NCBI GenBank assembly: GCA_017616735.1
Contig: JAFZXP010000050.1
Coordinates: 1 to 39,251 of the forward strand
Source of the DNA: Bacteroidales bacterium
GTDB taxonomy: Bacteria; Bacteroidota; Bacteroidia; Bacteroidales; F082
Reading direction: 5' to 3'
DNA: 39,251 bases
Numbering within the stretch: position 1 is the first letter of the stretch; each line of letters opens with the position of its first letter. A program made the translations under genes and the position numbers. This document shows, piece by piece, positions 8,158 to 18,500 of this stretch. A model generated the notes under the pieces. It worked only from the letters and a program-made list of their open reading frames with translations. It was not told the origin of the DNA and searched no databases.

Positions 8158-8853
8158 ATGAGATTTGAACTTTGTGCAAATGGTTATCAATCAATTGCGA
8201 ATGGCATTGCGGGCGGTGCTGACTGCGCCGAGCTTTGCGAGGCGCTTGAAGTGGGAGGCGTGACGCCATCGTACGGGACGTTGTTGCGTTGTAAAAATAT
8301 TCTGCCCATACGTGTGCTAATCCGTTGTCGTCCAGGCAATTACATTTACAACGATGACGAGGTGGCCATCATGTGCGAGGATATAAAAATGGTGAAAAAC
8401 CTTGGTTATGAAGGCGTTGTGATTGGTGCATTGAACGCAAACGGCGACCTCGATATCCCAGCAATCAAAAGGATGATGGCGGCAGGCGAGGGGATGAAAT
8501 TTACATTCCATCGTGCCATTGATGCATGCCGCAATCCACTTGATGCAATGGAAACCCTGATTAGCCTTGGCTTTGATAAGGTGCTTACATCAGGCTGTAA
8601 ACCAACGGCTTACGAAGGTATTGACATGATTCGCGAGATGCAAACGCTGTTTGGCGACCGTATCAAAATCATGGCTGGAGGCGGCATCAACGAGAAAAAC
8701 GTGAAGCAGATAATCGATGCCACCGGGGTGCGAAACGTGCATGCCTCATTGACGTCGCCAGTTGCCAGCGGAGTTGATAACACTGGAGCGATTATGGCAT
8801 ACAAAGTTTCAAATTTAGACAGAATCAAAGAATTTGTAAAAATCATAAAATGA
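8158..8853 (+). CDS. cutC: CutC family TIM-barrel protein
   Basis: A 231-aa cytosolic protein of the CutC family, historically linked to copper homeostasis, with an uncertain biochemical role. Typical stretches are MRFELCANGYQSIANGIAGG at the start, then AELCEALEVGGVTPS, the RVLIRCRPGNYIY strand, FHRAIDAC, LTSGCKP and GGGINEKNV. Length is close to the family norm of about 245. The stop overlaps the next start by 4 nt (ATGA), so it is co-transcribed and translationally coupled with the beta-mannosidase. The functional reason for that pairing is not obvious. Confidence 0.92.
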   Translation: MRFELCANGYQSIANGIAGGADCAELCEALEVGGVTPSYGTLLRCKNILPIRVLIRCRPGNYIYNDDEVAIMCEDIKMVKNLGYEGVVIGALNANGDLDIPAIKRMMAAGEGMKFTFHRAIDACRNPLDAMETLISLGFDKVLTSGCKPTAYEGIDMIREMQTLFGDRIKIMAGGGINEKNVKQIIDATGVRNVHASLTSPVASGVDNTGAIMAYKVSNLDRIKEFVKIIK

Positions 8854-11147
8854 AAAAACAATTCATCCTATATATACTGGCAATCGTATGTGTTCTAAGT
8901 GCATGTTCCGACAAAAACACTAAAGTTCAAACACTTAATCACGGCTGGAACCTCAAAACCGACACTTTAGGTATTGATTTACAAGTGAATCTGCCATCAG
9001 AAGCTCACGCCGACTTGTATGCGGCCGGCATCATCCCTCATCCTTATTTGGGAAAAGTTGAGCATGATTTACAGTGGATTCCGCAGCACACATGGGACTA
9101 TTCGCTTGCTTTCAATGTTTCGGATGGCGTCTGGCATGAAGAGAATATCGATTTGATTTTCAATGGTTTGGATACTTATGCCGACGTTTGGCTCAATGGC
9201 GTGAAGATTATGCATTCTGACAATATGTTCAAGCAGTATCGAAAAGAGGTGAAGGGCCTGCTGCAACAACGCCACAATATACTGAAAGTTCGTTTCTATC
9301 CTTTTGATACACAACGTGATAGTCTTATCGCAACATATCCGGTGAAGTTTCCTGAAAAATATGCAGTGATGCGCAAAGCCGCCTATCAGAATAGCTGGGA
9401 CTGGGCGCCGCGTTACCTTAACATAGGCATCTGGAAAGATGTGGAACTGAAGGGCTGGAGCGGCTATAAGGTTGAGGATGTGGCAGTTACGACCAGCAAC
9501 TTGATTGGTCAGGATGCCGATATGCTTGCCAACGTTTCGCTGACAAGTGACGGCAGACGGGTTGTGCGTCTGGTGGTGTTGCACAATGGGCAGCGACTGG
9601 CCGAGCGCACCATAACCTCGAAAGGATCGTTTCACTTGCAGCTGCCGTTTAGGATGAAAAACGCCAACCTTTGGTGGCCCAACGAGATGGGCGATCAAAC
9701 CATGACCGACTTCGAGGTGCAGGTTTATGAAAACGATAAACTAGTTGATACACGCAAGGTTACGACCGGAATTCGTAAAATCGAACTGATTGAAGAGCCC
9801 GATAGCATTGGCAGCGCCATGTATTTCAAGGTGAACGGCCGCAAGGTTTACATCAAGGGCGCCAACTACGTCCCCGAGGAGATGATAGAGACTTGGATGT
9901 CTAAAGAAAAGACACTCAAGCTGTTGGCCGAATGCGTGCCAGTTCATTTCAACATGTTGCGAGTGTGGGGCGGTGGCATTTACCCGCCTGATTATTTCTA
10001 CGATATTTGCGACAGCCTAGGCATCATGGTGTGGCAGGATTTCATGTTCGCAGGCACCACCTACCCATATTCCGACGAGTTTTTGAACAATGTTCGTGAA
10101 GAAGCTGCTCAGCAAGTGGTTCATTATCAGAATCATCCGTCGCTGGCTCTGTGGTGCGGCAACAACGAGGTGAGCGAGGGCTATGTCAACTGGGGCTGGC
10201 AGAAGTCGATGGGCTGGACCGACGACGAATATGCCGAGATGAAACGCGGTATGGACAAACTATTTGTCAATATTCTTTCGCAAGTGGTTGATATTTACGA
10301 TGGTACACGTCCTTACTGGGCCAGTTCACCTAAGAACGGCTGGGGCAAACCCGAGAGCCTGACCGAAGGCGATGTGCACTACTGGGGCGTGTGGTGGGGC
10401 GAGCTGCCATACGAGATGTACCTTCAAAAAGTAGGCCGTTTCAACAGCGAATTCGGCTATCAGGCCTATCCGGCATTGTCAACCTTGCAGCAGATTTCGC
10501 CCGAATTGGACGATGAGGTGATTCAGGCGCATCAGAAGCACAGCAGGGGAGAGGAATTGATACAGAAACACATTGAACGTTACATTCACCCCGTCATTTC
10601 GAGCGAAGCCGAGAAATCCCCTGATGACTGGGCACGTGATGTTTACTACAGCCAGCTCTCACAAGCCTACGGCATCGGCCTGGCTATTGAGGCGCAGCGT
10701 GCCGCCAAGCCGCGCAGCATGGGAACGCTTTACTGGCAGCTGAACGATGCCTGGCCCGTAATATCTTGGTCGTCAATTGATTACTATGGCAATAAAAAGC
10801 TGTTGCACGAAAAGCTCGATGAGTTGTATGCACCTATATTAATAGGTGTGCTCCCTGCCATCGACGGCAACTACACTGTTTACGCCGTCAGCGACCTTTA
10901 TCGTGAAATCGACGGCACTTTGGTGTTGAATGTACGCGATATCAATGAAAATCTGTTGAAATCGTATTCCGAAAAGGTGCAAATTCCTGAAAACGGCTGC
11001 ATTCACCTTTCACTCGATGTGAACGATTTTGTTAAGGATTTCGATAAAACAAAGGTATATATCGAGATGCAACTCGTTGAAAATAATGAAATTATTGCCA
11101 CAAGAAAGCAATACCTCGTTTACCCGAAATACTACAAAATTCAATAA
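8850..11147 (+). CDS. Lipoprotein beta-mannosidase, glycoside hydrolase family 2
   Basis: A 765-aa GH2 enzyme expected to release terminal beta-mannose from mannans or N-glycan cores. The N-terminus MKKQFILYILAIVCVLSAC is a lipoprotein signal with cysteine at residue 19, placing it on the outer membrane or periplasmic face. The sugar-binding jelly roll (YADVWLNGV) comes first, then the Ig-like domain, then the TIM barrel. The acid/base is the E of WCGNNEVSEG (about 439) and the nucleophile the E of FNSEFGYQ (about 534). WQLNDAWPVISWSSIDYYG is typical of beta-mannosidases. Near residue 583 a REP-like repeat is translated as HPVISSEAEKSP. Somewhat short at the C-terminus compared with eukaryotic relatives. 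The 4-nt overlap with cutC indicates an operon. Confidence 0.9.
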   Translation: MKKQFILYILAIVCVLSACSDKNTKVQTLNHGWNLKTDTLGIDLQVNLPSEAHADLYAAGIIPHPYLGKVEHDLQWIPQHTWDYSLAFNVSDGVWHEENIDLIFNGLDTYADVWLNGVKIMHSDNMFKQYRKEVKGLLQQRHNILKVRFYPFDTQRDSLIATYPVKFPEKYAVMRKAAYQNSWDWAPRYLNIGIWKDVELKGWSGYKVEDVAVTTSNLIGQDADMLANVSLTSDGRRVVRLVVLHNGQRLAERTITSKGSFHLQLPFRMKNANLWWPNEMGDQTMTDFEVQVYENDKLVDTRKVTTGIRKIELIEEPDSIGSAMYFKVNGRKVYIKGANYVPEEMIETWMSKEKTLKLLAECVPVHFNMLRVWGGGIYPPDYFYDICDSLGIMVWQDFMFAGTTYPYSDEFLNNVREEAAQQVVHYQNHPSLALWCGNNEVSEGYVNWGWQKSMGWTDDEYAEMKRGMDKLFVNILSQVVDIYDGTRPYWASSPKNGWGKPESLTEGDVHYWGVWWGELPYEMYLQKVGRFNSEFGYQAYPALSTLQQISPELDDEVIQAHQKHSRGEELIQKHIERYIHPVISSEAEKSPDDWARDVYYSQLSQAYGIGLAIEAQRAAKPRSMGTLYWQLNDAWPVISWSSIDYYGNKKLLHEKLDELYAPILIGVLPAIDGNYTVYAVSDLYREIDGTLVLNVRDINENLLKSYSEKVQIPENGCIHLSLDVNDFVKDFDKTKVYIEMQLVENNEIIATRKQYLVYPKYYKIQ
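10592..10618 (+). repeat. REP-like unit inside the beta-mannosidase gene
   Basis: CGTCATTTCGAGCGAAGCCG followed by AGAAATC is the same core as the intergenic units at 356-407 and 26169-26266. Here it is read in frame as PVISSEAEKS without a stop. Confidence 0.8.
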
Positions 11148-11150
11148 AAT

Positions 11151-11212
11151 AAACTAATAGCTAATGGCTAATAGCTAACGGCTAATGGCTAATAGCTAAT
11201 GGCTAATCCAAT
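11151..11212. repeat. Heptamer tract (TAATAGC/TAATGGC) at the lepA stop
   Basis: About eight direct copies of CTAATAG/CTAATGG fill the gap between the beta-mannosidase stop and the lepA stop. The last copy supplies the lepA TAG. There is no inverted partner, unlike the tracts at 3557 and 27582. Confidence 0.85.
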
Positions 11213-12990
11213 TTCAGCACTGCAAGGAACGCCGACTGCGGCACTTCCACGTTTCCGATCTGGCGCATGCGTTTCTTTCCTTCCTTCTGTTTCTCGAGCA
11301 GCTTACGCTTACGCGAGATATCGCCGCCGTAACATTTTGCGGTAACATCCTTACGCACCTGACGCACTGTTTCGCGGGCGATAATCTTGGCGCCAACAGC
11401 TGCCTGAATGGCGATGTCGAACTGCTGACGAGGTATCAACTCCTTAAGTTTCTCGCACATACGACGGCCAAACGAATAAGCGTGGTCGGTGTAGATGAGG
11501 GTTGAAAGGGCATCGACGGTGTCGCCGTTGAGCATGATGTCCAACTTCACCAGCTTGGATGGCTTGTAGCCGTTGATATGATAGTCGAAAGAGGCGTAAC
11601 CTCTTGATATCGATTTCAGTTTGTCGTAAAAATCGAACACGATTTCGCTCAGAGGCATCTCGAATGTCAACTCCACACGGTCGGTGGTCAGGTAAACCTG
11701 ATTCTTCAGAATGCCACGGCGCTCGATGCAGAGTGTCATGATCGAGCCGACGTATTCGTTTTGCGAGATTATCTGTGCCAAGATATACGGTTCGTCGATG
11801 TGGTCAAGTCTAGTAGACTCTGGCATTCCGCTCGGGTTGTGAACGTCGACCACGCTGCCGTCGGTAAGATATGCCTTGAACGAAACGTTTGGCACGGTGG
11901 TGATGACATCCATGTTGAACTCGCGGTCGAGGCGCTCCTGGATGATTTCCATGTGCAGCAATCCCAAGAATCCGCAGCGGAATCCAAAGCCCAAAGCTGC
12001 CGACGACTCAGGCTCCCACACCAGTGACGCGTCGTTCAGCTGCAGCTTCTCCAACGAACTTCTGAGTTCTTCGTAATCGTCGGCATCGACAGGGTAGACG
12101 CCAGCAAACACCATCGGCTTCACGTTCTCGAAACCTGCAATCGGCTTGTCGCAAGGGTTGTCGACCGAAGTGATGGTGTCGCCCACCTTTACCTCTTTTG
12201 ATGTCTTGATGCCCGAGATGATATAACCCACGTTGCCGGCCGAAAGCTCTTTCTTAGGCACCTGTTTCATCTGCAAGACACCGATCTCGTCGGCGTCGTA
12301 TTCCATGCCGGTGTTGAAAAACTTGACGTTTTCGCCAGTGCGGATGGTGCCGTTCATGATGCGGAAATAAGCGATGATGCCGCGGAACGAGTTGAAGACC
12401 GAGTCGAAAATCAAAGCCTGAAGAGGTGCGTCAGGGTCGCCTTTCGGGGCCGGGATACGCTTGACGATGGCTTCCAAAATTTCGGGGACACCGAAGCCTG
12501 TTCGGGCCGAGCAGCGTAAAATATCCTCGCGTTCGCAGCCGATGAGGTCGACAATCTGATCCTCCACCTTTTCGGGCTGGGCGCTGTCCATGTCGATTTT
12601 GTTGAGCACCGGAATCACTTCCAAATCGTGATCGATGGCCATGTAAAGGTTGCTAATGGTTTGAGCCTGAATGCCTTGCGAAGCATCCACCACCAACAGC
12701 GCACCTTCGCAAGCGGCTATCGAGCGTGACACTTCGTACGAGAAATCAACATGGCCGGGAGTATCGATAAGATTAAGGGTGTAAATTTCACCCTCGTGCT
12801 CGTATTTCATCTGTATGGCATGGCTCTTGATGGTGATGCCACGCTCGCGCTCCAAGTCCATGTCGTCCAAAACCTGATCCACCAACTCCTTCTTGGTCAA
12901 GGTGTTAGTCAATTCAATCAATCTGTCGGCGAGGGTGCTTTTCCCGTGATCAATATGAGCTATTATGCAGAAATTTCTAATCTTATCCAT
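11203..12990 (-). CDS. lepA: Elongation factor 4 (LepA) GTPase
   Basis: A 595-aa ribosome-associated GTPase linked to ribosome assembly and back-translocation. G1 is [14 protein letters not shown], the switch region is [21 protein letters not shown]3 is DTPGHVDF, G4 is NKID and G5 is CSARTGFG. The C-terminal LepA-specific domain ends with [20 protein letters not shown]. Length equals the usual 595-600. The start [16 protein letters not shown] is conserved. Divergent from gap, with a TATTTTTG element at 13008-13015. Confidence 0.96.
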   Translation of the reverse strand: MDKIRNFCIIAHIDHGKSTLADRLIELTNTLTKKELVDQVLDDMDLERERGITIKSHAIQMKYEHEGEIYTLNLIDTPGHVDFSYEVSRSIAACEGALLVVDASQGIQAQTISNLYMAIDHDLEVIPVLNKIDMDSAQPEKVEDQIVDLIGCEREDILRCSARTGFGVPEILEAIVKRIPAPKGDPDAPLQALIFDSVFNSFRGIIAYFRIMNGTIRTGENVKFFNTGMEYDADEIGVLQMKQVPKKELSAGNVGYIISGIKTSKEVKVGDTITSVDNPCDKPIAGFENVKPMVFAGVYPVDADDYEELRSSLEKLQLNDASLVWEPESSAALGFGFRCGFLGLLHMEIIQERLDREFNMDVITTVPNVSFKAYLTDGSVVDVHNPSGMPESTRLDHIDEPYILAQIISQNEYVGSIMTLCIERRGILKNQVYLTTDRVELTFEMPLSEIVFDFYDKLKSISRGYASFDYHINGYKPSKLVKLDIMLNGDTVDALSTLIYTDHAYSFGRRMCEKLKELIPRQQFDIAIQAAVGAKIIARETVRQVRKDVTAKCYGGDISRKRKLLEKQKEGKKRMRQIGNVEVPQSAFLAVLKLD

Positions 12991-13007
12991 ACTAACGAAA
13001 TAACTTG

Positions 13008-13015
13008 CAAAAATA
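13008..13015 (-). promoter_or_regulatory. -7 element for lepA
   Basis: The minus strand reads TATTTTTG 18 nt before the lepA ATG, so the leader is very short. No good -33 element was found. Confidence 0.5.
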
Positions 13016-13062
13016 CGAAAAAACTCAATAATAATGAAAAAATAAATTTTATTGAAAAATGC

Positions 13063-13093
13063 TTGTTTATATTAAAAATAGTGTCTAACTTTG
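13063..13093 (+). promoter_or_regulatory. Promoter for gap
   Basis: TTG at 13063-13065, a 20-nt spacer, then TAACTTTG at 13086-13093. The ATG follows about 45 nt downstream. Confidence 0.65.
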
Positions 13094-13123
13094 CAAAACA
13101 ATTGAAGCATGAAATTTTATTAA

Positions 13124-14164
<1,041 letters not shown>

Positions 14165-14186
14165 ACCTTAGTCTTTAGACTTTAGC

Positions 14187-14226
14187 AAATGAAGACGCCA
14201 CCCGGCGTCTTCACTTGTTTTATACT
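14187..14226 (+). terminator. Intrinsic terminator of gapA
   Basis: TGAAGACGCC (14190-14199) pairs with GGCGTCTTCA (14204-14213) around the loop ACCC, followed by CTTGTTTTAT. A near-identical hairpin lies in inverted orientation at 15197-15226. Confidence 0.8.
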
Positions 14227-14242
14227 AAAAAAACCATAAACT

Positions 14243-14500
14243 TTAAAACACAATATCCTCTCCTAAAGCGACCGAAATCTTTGCTATGGTTGCTATAGTA
14301 AGGTTATGTGTTCCCGACAGCCATCGGCTCACTTCTGTCTCTGTCTTTCCCAAAAGTTTTGCCAAATCCTTTTGGTTCATGCCCTTAGCCTCCAAAATGT
14401 CATAAACACGATTTGCGATGCAAACTGAAATCTCCAGCTGCTTCTTAACCTCAGGACTAATATGACTCCTGATTTCATCAAGTATCTTGTTTGTTTTCAT
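14243..14500 (-). CDS. XRE-family HTH antitoxin (HigA-like)
   Basis: An 85-aa DNA-binding protein read from MKTNKILDEIRS. A helix-turn-helix is visible as GMNQKDLAKLLGKTETEVSR followed by WLSGTHNLTIATIAKISVAL, the Cro/CI (XRE) type. It overlaps the upstream gene's 3' end by about 23 nt (an ATG at 14518 would overlap by 41). The toxin-first order is typical of HigBA modules. It probably neutralises the upstream toxin and represses the operon, perhaps at the inverted repeat 15092-15105. The family is clear; the pairing follows from context. Confidence 0.82.
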   Translation of the reverse strand: MKTNKILDEIRSHISPEVKKQLEISVCIANRVYDILEAKGMNQKDLAKLLGKTETEVSRWLSGTHNLTIATIAKISVALGEDIVF

Positions 14501-14981
14501 CTTTATCATCAATGACAAATGTCAAAGTCCCTAATAGTTTTGTTCCAGTTATTGAAATAATATTCTGTGTTTCCATTCTTATCAATTCGATATCAATCTT
14601 TTGCAAAGTCTCAACACATCTATTCAAATACTCATCTTCTTCATAAGTTGCCGTTTTTTTCACTCCTCCATTGCCTAAAATAAGAATTTTAGCCCCTATA
14701 TTCAATAGGTACAGTCGCAACGACGTCGTTTCCAAATGCGATGGAAGAGCCATAACCCTATCACTTTTCTTTCCTTCATATCTGAAATGCCTGTCAAGCG
14801 CACCGTCCCGTTTCACAATATCCAACCGATATACAATTTGTGCAATATCTTGAGGATACTCATCTTTATACTTTAACAGGAATTTTTCAAATTCCGTATA
14901 AGTCTCTCCTTCAAATTTCGGAGAATACAAACTCACTTTATCTCCATCTTCAAGCAATTCAAGCAATAAATTCCTTTTCAT
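14478..14981 (-). CDS. HigB/RelE-superfamily-like toxin candidate
   Basis: A 167-aa protein starting MKRNLLLELLEDGDKVSLYS. The core HFRYEGKKSDRVMALPSH, then LRLYLLNIGAKILILGNGG and KTATYEEDEYL, resembles the HigB/RelE ribonuclease-like fold found next to XRE antitoxins in Bacteroidales. An ATG at 15005 lies inside the promoter -7 element, so the start at 14981 is chosen. It is the first gene of a two-gene unit. If a true toxin it would cleave ribosome-bound mRNA. I do not see catalytic residues I can name with certainty. Confidence 0.68.
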   Translation of the reverse strand: MKRNLLLELLEDGDKVSLYSPKFEGETYTEFEKFLLKYKDEYPQDIAQIVYRLDIVKRDGALDRHFRYEGKKSDRVMALPSHLETTSLRLYLLNIGAKILILGNGGVKKTATYEEDEYLNRCVETLQKIDIELIRMETQNIISITGTKLLGTLTFVIDDKDENKQDT

Positions 14982-15002
14982 AAATTCCAATCTTTTGACC
15001 TG

Positions 15003-15033
15003 CAAAAATAAACATAAAAGTTGATTTGTGCAA
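15003..15033 (-). promoter_or_regulatory. Proximal promoter of the HigBA-like unit
   Basis: On the minus strand TTG (15033-15031), 20 nt, then TATTTTTG (15010-15003). The start codon at 14981 lies about 20 nt downstream. Confidence 0.7.
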
Positions 15034-15091
15034 GAATAATTAATGATTTTTTATTTTTCACTCCGTCAAAAAGAATCTAGTCTGATTTTTA

Positions 15092-15105
15092 ATGAATCAA
15101 TTCAT
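15092..15105. promoter_or_regulatory. Perfect inverted repeat, candidate operator
   Basis: ATGAAT-CA-ATTCAT, six-base arms around two bases, lies between the two promoters of the HTH-containing unit. It is a plausible HTH binding site. Confidence 0.4.
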
Positions 15106-15134
15106 AAATCTCAGTTTTTATCCTTTCAACGCTG

Positions 15135-15165
15135 CAAAGATATACAATAAAAACCTTCTTGTCAA
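15135..15165 (-). promoter_or_regulatory. Distal promoter of the HigBA-like unit
   Basis: On the minus strand TTG (15165-15163), 20 nt, then TATCTTTG (15142-15135). The distal leader would cross the inverted repeat at 15092-15105. Confidence 0.65.
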
Positions 15166-15196
15166 GAACTTTTTTGTTAATTTTTTAAAATAAAAC

Positions 15197-15226
15197 AAGT
15201 GAAGACGCCACCAGGCGTCTTCACTT
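15197..15226 (-). terminator. Hairpin terminator, inverted copy of the gapA terminator
   Basis: AAGTGAAGACGCC pairs perfectly over 13 bp with GGCGTCTTCACTT around a 4-nt loop. On the minus strand it is followed by GTTTTATTTT. It would end transcription from the adhesin operon after the heptamer tract. Confidence 0.75.
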
Positions 15227-15238
15227 ACTATCGACCCA

Positions 15239-15300
15239 AGACTAACGTCTAACGTCTAAGGTCTAACGTCTAACGTCTAAAGTCTAACGACTAACGACTA
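15239..15300. repeat. Heptamer tract (CTAACGT/CTAACGA) at the end of the adhesin operon
   Basis: Nine or so direct copies of CTAACGT, CTAAGGT, CTAAAGT, CTAACGA. On the minus strand the tract begins within the last codons of the 83-aa gene and supplies its TAG stop. Confidence 0.85.
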
Positions 15301-15542
15301 CTCTTCCGTTTGCGAGCTACCGCATATCCCGCACCCATTGCGGTGAGGATTAACAGACCGCTGCCCAGCGGAGCTGGTTCATCGGTTGTCAAGCCGTGAT
15401 CCATAGGGAGAAGCGGCATCAAGAAGCCGCCCGTACGGAATATGTCGCCGCCCATACTCCAGTCAGCGACAAAACCATCCTGCGCGCTTGCAGCGAAGCT
15501 CATTGTCATTACTAATGCTAAAGCTATTATGATCTTTTTCAT
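15291..15542 (-). CDS. Small exported protein with C-terminal membrane anchor
   Basis: An 83-aa protein with a signal peptide (MKKIIIALALVMTMSFAASAQ), a short exposed middle, and the tail PAPLGSGLLILTAMGAGYAV followed by ARKRKSSR. The pattern of a short proline/glycine motif, a hydrophobic helix and a basic end is like PEP-CTERM or LPXTG-type sorting tails, but no known signature (PEP, LPXTG) is exact. It starts 19 nt after the giant adhesin stop and is surely in the same operon. Its last residues SSR and stop come from the heptamer tract. Function unknown. Confidence 0.7.
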   Translation of the reverse strand: MKKIIIALALVMTMSFAASAQDGFVADWSMGGDIFRTGGFLMPLLPMDHGLTTDEPAPLGSGLLILTAMGAGYAVARKRKSSR

Positions 15543-15561
15543 GATATATTCCTCCTATTTT

Positions 15562-18500
15562 TTATCTAACAACAATTTTCTGAGTTTTCACATCGTTTCC
15601 GACCAGACGGAAGATGTACACAGCATTTGAGTACTGCTCGGCGCTGATGCGTTCGCTGCCGTTAACTCGCATGCTTGTCACAAAGCGTCCCATCACGTCG
15701 AAGATCTGCAACTCGCCTTCACCGCTGACGATGATCTCGTCGCCGTTCTGGTAAGCGAAGATTTCGCTCTCAATGTCGATGTTGCTGTCGATTGAGTTGA
15801 ATACAAGGTTGAAACGGTTTGCATTGTCTCCTGGTGTTGCAATGAATGTGTAGCTTTCATCGATGAGGAGGTCGATGTCTTCACCTGTAAATCTGTCGAT
15901 GAGGTGGAGATATGTGAACTCAATGTCATCGTTGCTGAAGCTGATGGTGTACTTGCCTGTAGTAGCTACTTTCACGTTGACTGGCAACACGCCCTTGGCT
16001 TCTGCAGTAACCACTGCATAGTCATTGTTGTCCTGTGGAATGTAGACCTTGGTACTGTTTTCACGGAAGCTGAACTTGCTAAGTTGCTGTCCTCCGTCGA
16101 AACGAACAATAGCGTTGTCTGTTTCTGCAACAGCATCGCGTGAAGTGACGTTCTGAGCAAGGCTGATGTTCAGGTTGCCATTGCCAGTGCTTGTGACAGC
16201 CGGTGCTGTTCTAACCATGTAAACAGAACCACTTGTTGTAGCCTCATAGAAGACACCTTGCATAGGAGCTATTGGTGATCCATCGGCAACTGCAACTAAC
16301 CCGCTGCCCTCAGCATTCATCTTATAGTATGGAAGCGCTGTCCCAGAAGTGCTTGCGTTGACAAGGTATGCATCGCATACAAATGGGTTGCCAAGGAGGT
16401 ACCATGCTCCAAATGTATATGAACTGCTGTTATTAGTAAGGTATCTGGTGACACTGCTGTTGCTTGCTCTAAGAGTACTTGTAAAGGTCAAGAATTCAAC
16501 ATCGTTTTCATTGGCATATAGATAACCGTAAAGACCAGATGACAAATCGAATGGACCACTGCCAGTTGCTGTTGATTTGTAGTTTCGCCATTCATAACCT
16601 TGTTTACTATTGTCCCAATTATATAGGTCGTAGTTTCCAGTACGCAGTCCTGTCGAGCTGATGTTAGGCGTGCTGGCAGATGTGTGTTTGTTGATAGTTT
16701 GGAATAATGGGTTAGAAATAAGATAGTAACCGAGTTTGGTGTTTGTGTTACCTGCGCCGTAACCGATGATATGCTTCTTTACAGTTGCTGTAACACCGCT
16801 GTTGTCGTGCTTCAGCTGTCCACCGTCCTCAATAGTGATGGTGTGGGTGCCTTGAGTGATGCTCTTGGCTTCAGCCACACAACCGCTCTCGATGGTGACA
16901 TTGGCATACAGTGTAACACTCTGGTTGATGGTAGGAGCGCCAGTGGGTTCCCAGTTGGCAGCTGTACCCCATTCGCCAGCGGTGATGAACCATTTGTTAT
17001 CAGCTGAAACTGTAGAGAAGTTTACGATGCTGCTTTCCTGTGTTGGATCGCAGTTAGGAACAACCTTCACGTCATACTTGGTGCCAGCGGTGAGGCCATC
17101 GAGGTCGGCAGTTGTAGTAGCAGTAGGTTCGGTTTGCCATGTGCCAGCAGGAACTGGGACACCAATTGCCACATTGTCGATGTGCATATCGTTGTCATCA
17201 CCAGTTACAGCCACTGTTGACTCGCCATAGAAGGCAATCTTCACGGTGCCAGAGTAGCTACTGAGGTCGATCTGCACGTTTTCACCAGCAGTGGCGATGT
17301 TGTTATAGACGTATGCTGAACCGCTGTTGTTCCATTCGCGAAGGATTTCCCATTTGCCGTTGGCGTAAATAAGGACCACAAAACGATCGTCAGCACATGT
17401 ACCGGATACAGGACTTGTACCAACACCTCCATTAGCATATGCTGTCAAAGCGAGGTCGAAACTCAAGCCGCTGTTTGCAGCAAGGTTAACCTCAGGTGTC
17501 ACTAACCAATGGTAGCGTGATGAGCCATAGATATTGAGTGTTATGTGGTTAGAATTGAAGATGTTTGGGGTGTTGGTGGTCATTGTCCAACCGTAAGTAG
17601 TGCTTCCCAATGTAGTTGTACCGGCGATAACATTGTCTACCAAGCCGGTCCATTTTGTCCAATTGCTAGGTATTTCTGTTCCGTCGAACTTTTCGTTGGT
17701 ACCATCAATAGATGCGGCCACTCTATAGTTTACAGTAAAGCCTGTAGCACTTTCGCCTTCAAAGTTGACTGTTGCTTTGTGGTGGGTGACGTTGCTAACC
17801 ACAGGATTCATTGCCGAGCAAGCAGCGATTGTTGAGTAAGGTACTTCGGCTGTCCATTCGCTCACGCCGTCACCGGCATAGCTGGCTTCGCAGTTGTCGC
17901 GCACCTTAACGATGTAGTCGGTTTCTGCATCAAGACCACCGAGAGTGTAGGTTATGAGATTTCCTTCTACGGTAACATCACTTTCATTCAGATTGATTTC
18001 GCTGAAGTCAGCATCTGTTGTCTTCTTGTATGCAACAATCCAATCTTCAGAGCCGCCGTTGGTCCACTGGAGGTCAAACGAATTCGATTTCGGGTTGGAA
18101 GCGGTCAAACCTGTTGGAGCTGGGCAAGCGATGTCGGTTGTGAAGCTGATAACTGCTGTTTCTTGGCTGTAGCCATCGTCGGTGCCGCAGTAACCTTTTA
18201 CCTTGGCGAAGTAAGGCGTTTCTGGATCGAGGCCTCCAACGGTCTTATATAGGTCGGTGGTGTTGTATTCCTGCCATGCTATCGGATACACTGGGCCGGT
18301 AATGGTGATGTCATCGACATAAACATAATACTGATCATTAGGTGCAGTATAAACAATAGCCACATAGCCATTCCCTGAATAACTGCTTAAATCGTATTCA
18401 AAATATTCGTATGTGGTTTTAAGGGTAATCTCCTCGGTTATTGCTGTGAAGTCGGAGATATTATTCCCTGTCGTGGATACATAGACCTGAATCTTGTCAA

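Noticed and set aside
8077-8190. Upstream extension of mutS2
   Set aside because: It would place the -7 element inside the gene and overlap the cutC start; homologues begin at the IYP motif coded from the GTG at 8076.
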